Below, one piece after another: positions 57,809 to 64,000 of a DNA stretch of 64,000 nucleotides (its first letter is position 1; each line of letters opens with the position of its first letter). Both the position numbers and the translations under genes were made by a program. This DNA is from Dryas octopetala (taxonomy: Eukaryota > Streptophyta > Magnoliopsida > Rosales > Rosaceae): assembly GCA_963921425.1 (NCBI GenBank), contig OY992833.1, positions 3,846,501-3,910,500 of the forward strand. Reading direction: 5' to 3'. The notes under the pieces were generated by a model that was given only the letters and a program-made list of their open reading frames with translations, was not told the origin of the DNA and searched no databases.

Positions 57809-58539
57809 AATAGTCTTGGGAGCCCAAAGGTCGGGAACTAAACCCTAAGCCATTTTGCTGTTTAGAAGTCAAACATACCTGATGCAAATCTAAATTTGCA
57901 TGGTAGTAGTGTATGTTTATTAATATTGTATTTTATCTCTTTCTATTATAGTCAATGGTGATTAAAATAAAATTATGAAAAAATACATTATATAATTTTG
58001 AAAAATTTTATTTATTTATTTTTTGGCCACTGAAAATTAAATAACCCAAATATATACTTGTTTGTTTTAGCAAATTGTGTTAAGGAATGAAATTTTAGAT
58101 AAAACCATTTTTTGGTGAAACCGGTAACACCAAAGGATGACTTCTGGCTTTATAATAGTAGATGTTATATATGTTGTGTCCAAATAGTCAAGACCAGATT
58201 CAACTTGGCCCGTAGCTCGGCCCACTTCATATTATTGAAGAAAATTATAGAAATAAATGTCAACCTTCTATTTATTAACATCATGTTAAAATTTGGAGTA
58301 CATTTAGTACTTACGAAACAAAAAGACAACAAAGGTGGGGGATTGGATTACGATAAATAATCGTTTATTCACATTAGAAATACTAGTCTATCCGCACTCA
58401 CTAAAGCGCGTGTAAGTGAATTAGCTCTTCCTAGTTTGTGAACATCAATATGTTAGCTCATGTAACGTGTTTAATAGGCTTTTCCTATTTCACACATATA
58501 TATATTATCTTTTTTCTTATTTTCATCCAATCAGAGAGT
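57809..58539. other. Intergenic, no gene seen
   Basis: AT-rich. Nothing recognised. Confidence 0.5.
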
Positions 58540-58665
58540 CGCTACAAGGGAAATTGGCAATTGCGTCGATGCTTTGCGACAACGCATTTATGCCGTCGCA
58601 ATTGGGCTTAAAGCATGAGAGTGTCGTCACAATTATGCTTAAAGTTACTTTTCCCTTTGTGAGCT
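58540..58665. mobile_element. Miniature CACTA-like element
   Basis: The left end CGCTACAAGGGAAATTGG is a CACTACAAG-type terminus with changed first bases. The right end TTTCCCTTTGTGAGCT is its rough inverse. AGT stands on both sides (58537-58539 and 58666-58668), a 3-base duplication. Inside, TTGCGAC / GTCGCAA motifs alternate in both orientations as in CACTA subterminal regions. Confidence 0.55.
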
Positions 58666-58668
58666 AGT

Positions 58669-59900
58669 CACAATACCCTCTTTGTTAGATGATAAATATT
58701 AACTTATTACTATTTATAATTCTCGTAGTTCATTGGGTTGCATTGAAAATGTGACAACTACACTCTCAAGTAATTTCATTTTTCAGTGAATTGTTTCTTG
58801 TAAGTTCACTAAGGTTGGATTAGATTTATTCATTGTATTTTGTTTTCATCTTCATATTTCTTTATGCATCTTTATGTTCATACTTGTGCCTTGGTGAAAG
58901 CTGAGCACAAGTCTAACTAATTGTCCCTTCTATACATATTCATGATTTCACTATGATCAGTTAATTTCCCTCTATTTAAAGGACCACTACGTCGTACCTA
59001 GCTAAGTAGCTAGTAGTGTCTAGCTCCTTCCTCGTTATAAGTTGTATAATTGCTTCAATACGTTTGTCAACAGTTCTCAAGCTTTCAATATGTCTATATA
59101 TTCTCTTTTTAATTCTCATGTGTTTCGCTCTAAGCACAGTTGCATGACCAATTTTAATTTATTTATGCTTCACATGAGTCATTCTCATGTCATGCATAGC
59201 CAAATAGATCATTACTGATACTTTATTTTTGCGATTTAATATGTATTGGTTCATAAGGTACTTGTGGATTTCAAATTTATGTGGGTGTTGATATTTTGTT
59301 GGAGAAGAACTTACATACCCCCCCTGGGATACCACTTGGCATCCTCTGTCTCATTGGCTCTCTCTCTTTCTTTCTCTCTTTGATATCACATGTCTCTATC
59401 ACACAGAGACAGGTAAGTTATTTTCTTTTGTTGGTAGTCTAGTTATTTTAACTTATAATATCTATAGTTTAAAATATCACCTATAAAAAATGTGTTAAGA
59501 GTCATGACATATTGTTTGCATATACTGTATAGAACATCAGTCATTGCAATTGGTTAAACGGAGAGGAAGGGGGATGGCAATAATTTTTTGACTTTATAAC
59601 ATTAATTGTCTTTCTTTTGTTGGTGCTCTCTATGTTATCTGATCTTATTGGTGTGCGATTTGTACAAGAAACTAACTTGTTTGAGTGTTCTTCTATACCT
59701 CTCTCATGCATATTTGATCATTTATTCATTTTTTTTAATTCTCTTATGTATTCATCTTTTGCAGACAATTACAAGCAGCATAAAGATAGGTTCAGATCGA
59801 CACAAAACGACTCGTGTGGGCCCTAACAAGGTCAGACCTCAACATAAATAAGTTGAGGTATACCTCAATAGAAGGAGTCTGTATATATATATGTTACGAG
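58669..59900. other. Intergenic; possible spliced non-coding transcript
   Basis: A GTAAGT at 59413 and a T-rich TTTTGCAG near 59762 could bound an intron, but the flanking exons have no believable frame. The hydrophobic frames at 59606-59851 are unrecognised. Confidence 0.35.
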
Positions 59901-60006
59901 TAATTAGAGATTGATTTAACAATTTAACACTAACCAATCTCTAAGCAAAAGAAACATACCCTATCTTGATGTTAACCAAGATGGGGTATGAATCAGTCTC
60001 TAATTA
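59901..60006. repeat. Nested foldback sequence
   Basis: TAATTAGAGATTGATT at 59901 pairs with AATCAGTCTCTAATTA at 59991 (one mismatch). Inside it, CATACCCTATCTTG pairs with CCAAGATGGGGTATG. A two-tier hairpin is possible. Confidence 0.7.
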
Positions 60007-60199
60007 CCAGTCAACTAGTAGTGACATCAAGAGGCAATCCATGGTTTTGTAAAATCATGTTAAGGATCCTAAAGAAAAATTTGTGCACAAAGATAAAATT
60101 AAAACTTAATGGAAATAAATATGTAATCCATTTAAAGGGTTCTGAATTTCTACAAAGTCTACAAATAATGCAAACTACTGATTGTGGTTCAGAGTTGGC

Positions 60200-61227
60200 T
60201 AATTTTAGTGGCAGAAGCTTCTAGCTCGAACTTGTTGTAGTTCGGCATTAGAGGCCTGAAGTTCACGATCAACCTCCTCTTTCATTTTTGAGATTTGGGA
60301 ATCCATGGTTACCCCTACTTAACTGAGACTAAAAGGGAAATACTTGGTTATTCGATAATTGCCTCGCCTTTTTCCTTTTTAGGCGCAGTAGTTTCTACAT
60401 TAATTTCTTCAAGGTCCCGTTCAATCCCAATGCCCGGGCCAGCATGACTGATGACTATCTGAAGACCATCTATGAGAATGACATTCTCTTTGAGGCCAAA
60501 TAACTTCTTGACTTTATTCATTTCGGCTTCGTTGAGTGTTGGACAAGCCCTTTTTGTTTCAGAGATTCTCTCGAAGTTCCATTTTCAAGGCACTGGGAAA
60601 TCTTTTGTTTATCTAACTTTAATTAAATAAATGGACTAACTTTGATTCACCTCTTCTGAATTCCCATTCAGAACCACTTACGTGAACAAAGTATTCCTTC
60701 CAGTCGTGATTGGAAGAAGGGTTATCCATGATTATTGATCGTCCTTTTCTCGTAAAAAGATACCAAAAACTTCTTGCAACCTTTTCTATTGGAATTAGGT
60801 TATAACAGTATAAGATGTCCCTGAGTGTTATTTTGGGCTCATCATTGTTGTCACGACTACTTGACCTATAGATACTCCAACGGGTGATGAGTTGGAGTGT
60901 TCTCCAACTATTTGGGACGAGCTAAGTGGGAGGAAGGACGAAATAATTCAGAAACCCCCTAATTGTATGATGAAGAGGGATTTTAAGCCCAAACTCAAAG
61001 GGTTGCAAATGAAAACAGATAACACCTTCATAATAGTGCAGACTTTGGATTTTCATAACATCTTCACTAGCAAGGCTTTGGATTTGATCCACAAGAAGCC
61101 ACATATACTTTTGGGGACGAATCTGGTCAGAAACAACTATGACTTCGATGTCGGCTTAAGTTGGAGGATTCAAAGGAATAGCTTCGGGAATTTCAGAGGC
61201 ACTCATGGTGAATTGTTGGTGAGGTAA
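60200..61227 (-). pseudogene. Transposase_28 / 'gypsy-type' plant transposon protein relic
   Basis: The minus strand starts MSASEIPEAIPLNPPT, with an in-frame stop soon after. It then reads GLKIPLHHTIRGFLNYF and VPNSWRTLQLI, where relatives have PLHPF and PNSWR. Next come FWYLFTRKGRSIIMDNPSSNHDWKEYFVHVSG, where relatives have LPSSNKGWK, and a second exon WNFERISETKRACPTLNEAE. The tail MDSQISKMKEEVDRELQASNAELQQVRA is coiled-coil-like. The domain is known from plant repeats; its function is not established. At least two stops break the frame. Confidence 0.68.
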
Positions 61228-61312
61228 AAATGGAAATTAGGGATTTGGTTTTCTTTCTCTTTCTTTTCTTTTCTTTTTCTTTTTTCTTTACGAGTTTCTT
61301 TCTCTAAGTGGG

Positions 61313-61505
61313 GTGTCCCCATCTCAGATTTTAATGGAATTCTATGGATTTTAAAGGAATTATGAATTCTTATGGATTTCATGGATTTTAATGGAATTCC
61401 ATAAACTTCATAGGATTCTAACAGAATTCTGTTGTATTGGATTTTAATAAATTTGGTTGGATTTCAATGGATTTTTAATTAATCCTAACCCTTAGGAATA
61501 CTCCA
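61313..61505. mobile_element. Partial Tourist-like MITE
   Basis: GGGGTGTCCCCATCTCAGATTTTAATGG matches the left end of the MITE at 9050, and ATTTTAATGGA phrases repeat through it. No matching right end is seen. Confidence 0.6.
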
Positions 61506-61910
61506 AAATGTTCGAAGACTCCATATATCCATCAAGCGCAACCGTGCATATATCAAGTCATAAATTTTCTGCTGCTAGCTAGTAAAAGTCACCCATGATT
61601 TATCTGACTGATCCTAAGTTTATCCAAAGTAAGAAAACCTTTCCCAGGTTGAAATAATGTTAACAAATGGCTACCCTCTCTCTCATCCATTTTGTTGGGT
61701 AGTCTATCTATAGTTTGTTCAACTTCTATTATAATAACTCCTTGTAAATTAATACAAAAATAAATATTTGTTGAAAAAAAAAGAAAAGAATCATACGTGA
61801 AAGTTGATATATGATGCAGCTTGTTCAATGATCTACTAAAATTGATATTTTGCTGCCCAATTAAAAAACATAATAATTCCATAGCTTTGATCTTAAAAAA
61901 AAAAAAAAAA
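61506..61910. other. Intergenic, no gene seen
   Basis: AT-rich. The open frame at 61589-61882 (minus) is unrecognised. Confidence 0.5.
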
Positions 61911-62449
61911 GTCCATTAATATATAGGTACTGACATCTAATTTTATTAACCAAAACCACCTAAAGCCTCATTCTTCCTTTGCGGACCAACTACCACAAAC
62001 TCATTCTTCATTTGCGGACACCAAAAATATAACATGCAAACATCTTCCAAAATACCAGCATCAATGCATCACCAAAAAACAGAAACAGAAACTGCAAGTC
62101 CGCAACTCCAATAAACTGCAGTTTCTGCAGTTTCAGTTCACTTGCAGTGAGAAATTGCAGAAACTTCAGTTCACTTGCAGTTCCCGAAACTGCAGTTTCA
62201 GTTCACTTACAGTTCCAGAACTGCAGTTTCAGTTCATTTGCAATTGCAGAAACTGCAGAAAACTGCAGTTTCAGAAACTGAACTAAACAAAAAAAAATCA
62301 AGAACCTACTACTGATGTGGAGGTTGGGATTTGGGAGGAGTTGAAGATGTGGAGGTTGGGATTTGGGAGGAGCTGAAGATGTGGAGGAAGAGAGGAGGAG
62401 CTGGGTTTTGGCGGCAGGGGGCGACGGTAGGGGGCGAAAGCAGGGAGAA

Positions 62450-62500
<51 letters not shown>

Positions 62501-62732
62501 GTGGGCTGGTGGTCAACGTAGGTGGGGGATGGAGTTATTGATGGAGGAAATGTGAGAAAGGAAGAAGAAAAAAAAAAGAACGAGAAACGGAGGAGAGAGA
62601 AGAGAGAATGAGATCAGGGTGGGTAGTAGGAAGTGTGGGTTGAGTGCATTGATAATGTGGAGAGAGAAATCAAATGCAGTGACCTAATTCTTAATAAAGT
62701 GGCCTAATTGTTACATTTTAATGATCATGGTA
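61911..62732. mobile_element. Non-autonomous MULE-family element
   Basis: The left end (AGTCCATTAAT...ATTAACCAAAACCACC) and right end (AGTGACCTAA...TTGTTACATTTTAAT) match the element at 45670-47165. TAGGTACTGACATC at the left resembles the inverse of the right end. Inside are a GCAG/TTTCAG repeat array (62098-62282), a 31-base direct repeat at 62312-62375 and a GA run near 62450-62496. There is no transposase. Confidence 0.6.
62098..62282. repeat. CTGCAGTTTCAGTTCA repeat array
   Basis: CTGCAGTTTCAGTTCACTTG and variants recur in direct and inverted form about eight times, forming many short palindromes around CTGCAG. Confidence 0.8.
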
Positions 62733-62907
62733 TTACAGATTAAAAACAATAACTAGTATGTAGCTTAGGGTAATTAATTCAAAAAAAAAAAAAATTCATA
62801 ACTCCGTCCTAAAAAAATCCTTAACTTTGCAAATCTCAACAAGGTTATAAAACAGATTAGCAAATTGAAATACTTGAGTTAGGTTATATGTGCCATTCAT
62901 TTATTAT

Positions 62908-63905
62908 TCATAACCCTTGATTCCCATCGTTTATGGCATTTGTCCACATATTTGAAGCAATACTAGTTCTCCATGCATTAGCACTCTCTCGTTGTTGTTC
63001 TTGGGTTTGAAAATCTTGTTCATCCTCTTCAATTTCTAGTAATGATGACGATGGTGAAGATTCATTGTCTGGTTCAATAGGAAATTCATCAGAACGACAC
63101 TCTTTGCGAAGAAAATTGTGCAATCCTGGGCAAGCTAACACTAGCTCTGCTTGTGTCCTAAATGGGTATGGAGGCGCCAATTTGAGAATTGTGAATCGCG
63201 ATTTGAATATGCCAAATATCCTCTCGATTACATTTCTCAAGGAAGCATGTCGAAGATTGAATAGCTCAAATGAATTATCGGGATCACAACCTTGACCACC
63301 AAAATCTTAGAGATGATATCGAACACCGAAACGGTGCTAAGAATTGGTGACGATTCAGGTATTATATATTTACCTGAATATATAATACATAATTAATATG
63401 TAACTTATGAACTAATGTCAAGAAAAAAAAAAAGTAACTTATGACCTAATGTGAAGAAAAAAATAAATAAATGTGTACCTTGCGGCACTTTAAGTCCATT
63501 TCTTTTGATAAAGCATCATGTAGCAATTTTGAATCATGAGCTGAACCCTCCATCCACTAAGGATGTAAATGAATTCCAAATCAAAGTTGCAAGCCGCCAA
63601 TACATTTTGTGATATTTTTCCGTGGTGATTACGATAGCTGCTCACATCGCGTCTTGATACCATTTCCGGAATGTGTGTGCCATCAATAGCTCCAATGCAA
63701 TCCTAAAATGAATACGAGATTTTTAAATTTTAACAATATATTTTGTTACATAATAATAATAAGTAATAATTGTAAATAATATATAATAAAATATTCTATC
63801 TCTTACCTTAAAGTAAGGATAAAACCTTGTACTTTCTCTAATTTTATTTGGCACTGTGGATCCAGGTTTAACCATCATATCTGGTGCAATTGTATTCAAG
63901 GCCTT
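62908..63905 (-). pseudogene. PIF/Harbinger transposase, disrupted
   Basis: The minus strand opens with NTIAPDMMVKPGS..VPNKIRES and RFYPYFK. An intron (63703-63806, GTAAGA...TTTTAG) follows, then DCIGAIDGTHIPEM (first Asp) and YRNHHGKISQNVLAACNFDLEF. A frameshift near 63560 precedes GSAHDSKLLHDALSKEMDLK (second Asp). A probable second intron (about 63310-63480) leads to FGGQGCDPDNSFELFNLRH and MRNVIERIFGIFKSRFTILK (catalytic Glu). The D,D,E residues are all present, but the frame is broken at least once. The N-terminal helix region is missing or beyond recognition. Harbinger transposases need a separate Myb-like partner, which is not seen here. Confidence 0.88.
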
Positions 63906-64000
63906 TAGGATTTAGGGTTTAGGGTAATTGATGGGCCATTGTAATTAATTAGCTTGTTTTTTGGCCAGTTCAAAAGTTTGACTTGGGTTTAATAAAGGAA
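63906..64000. other. Window edge with telobox-like repeats
   Basis: TTTAGGATTTAGGGTTTAGGG near 63905-63925 is three short telomere-like units, the usual plant telobox form. Nothing else is recognised to the window end. Confidence 0.5.

Overview
The window reads as AT-rich nuclear DNA of a flowering plant, most likely a eudicot. It has intron-containing genes with GT/AG borders, plant-only families (F-box/FBA proteins, a REM-type B3 gene), dense LTR retrotransposons, and MULE, hAT, Harbinger and CACTA DNA transposons. The F-box proteins look like the At3g07870-like family that is expanded in Rosaceae, but I cannot prove the family or species from the sequence alone. There are no rRNA genes, no convincing tRNA genes, no CRISPR arrays and no prokaryotic genes.

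Layout. 0-14.3 kb is a transposon graveyard. It holds a tandem repeat, a broken minus-strand Ty3/gypsy element (1.5-5.3 kb) carrying a solo copia LTR inside its reverse transcriptase, four terminal-inverted-repeat elements (one nested in another), a 3'-truncated Ty1/copia element (11.4-13.6 kb) and a LINE reverse-transcriptase tail. 14.3-19.5 kb is gene-poor, with a hAT-like MITE and a poly(A)-tailed retroposon. 19.6-30.2 kb is an inverted duplication of a two-exon F-box-like locus. Both arms are broken, and they are separated by hAT elements and a 3.1-kb solo LTR, each with exact target-site duplications. 30.2-31.0 kb is a LINE RNase H relic, and 31.6-33.6 kb is a two-domain B3 (REM-like) gene that is frameshifted and carries a stop. 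34.6-41.3 kb is a complete but decayed Ty1/copia element with both LTRs and a 5-bp duplication. 44.9-56.4 kb is a direct F-box cluster: one pseudogene and two intact genes (47.6 and 54.9 kb) that share a promoter block. Between the intact genes lie a 20-bp satellite, a SINE-like element and two inverted-repeat elements. 56.4-64 kb holds MITEs, a Transposase_28-type relic, a second member of a MULE family and a broken Harbinger transposase.

How it fits together. The only plausibly working genes are the two F-box genes, predicted substrate receptors of SCF ubiquitin ligases. The B3 gene may be decaying. The five F-box-related loci are one local family. The inverted pair of pseudogenes and the intact copies share coding or 3'-flanking sequence, so the most interesting biological possibility is small-RNA crosstalk from the inverted pair to the intact genes. 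That is inference, not something the sequence shows.
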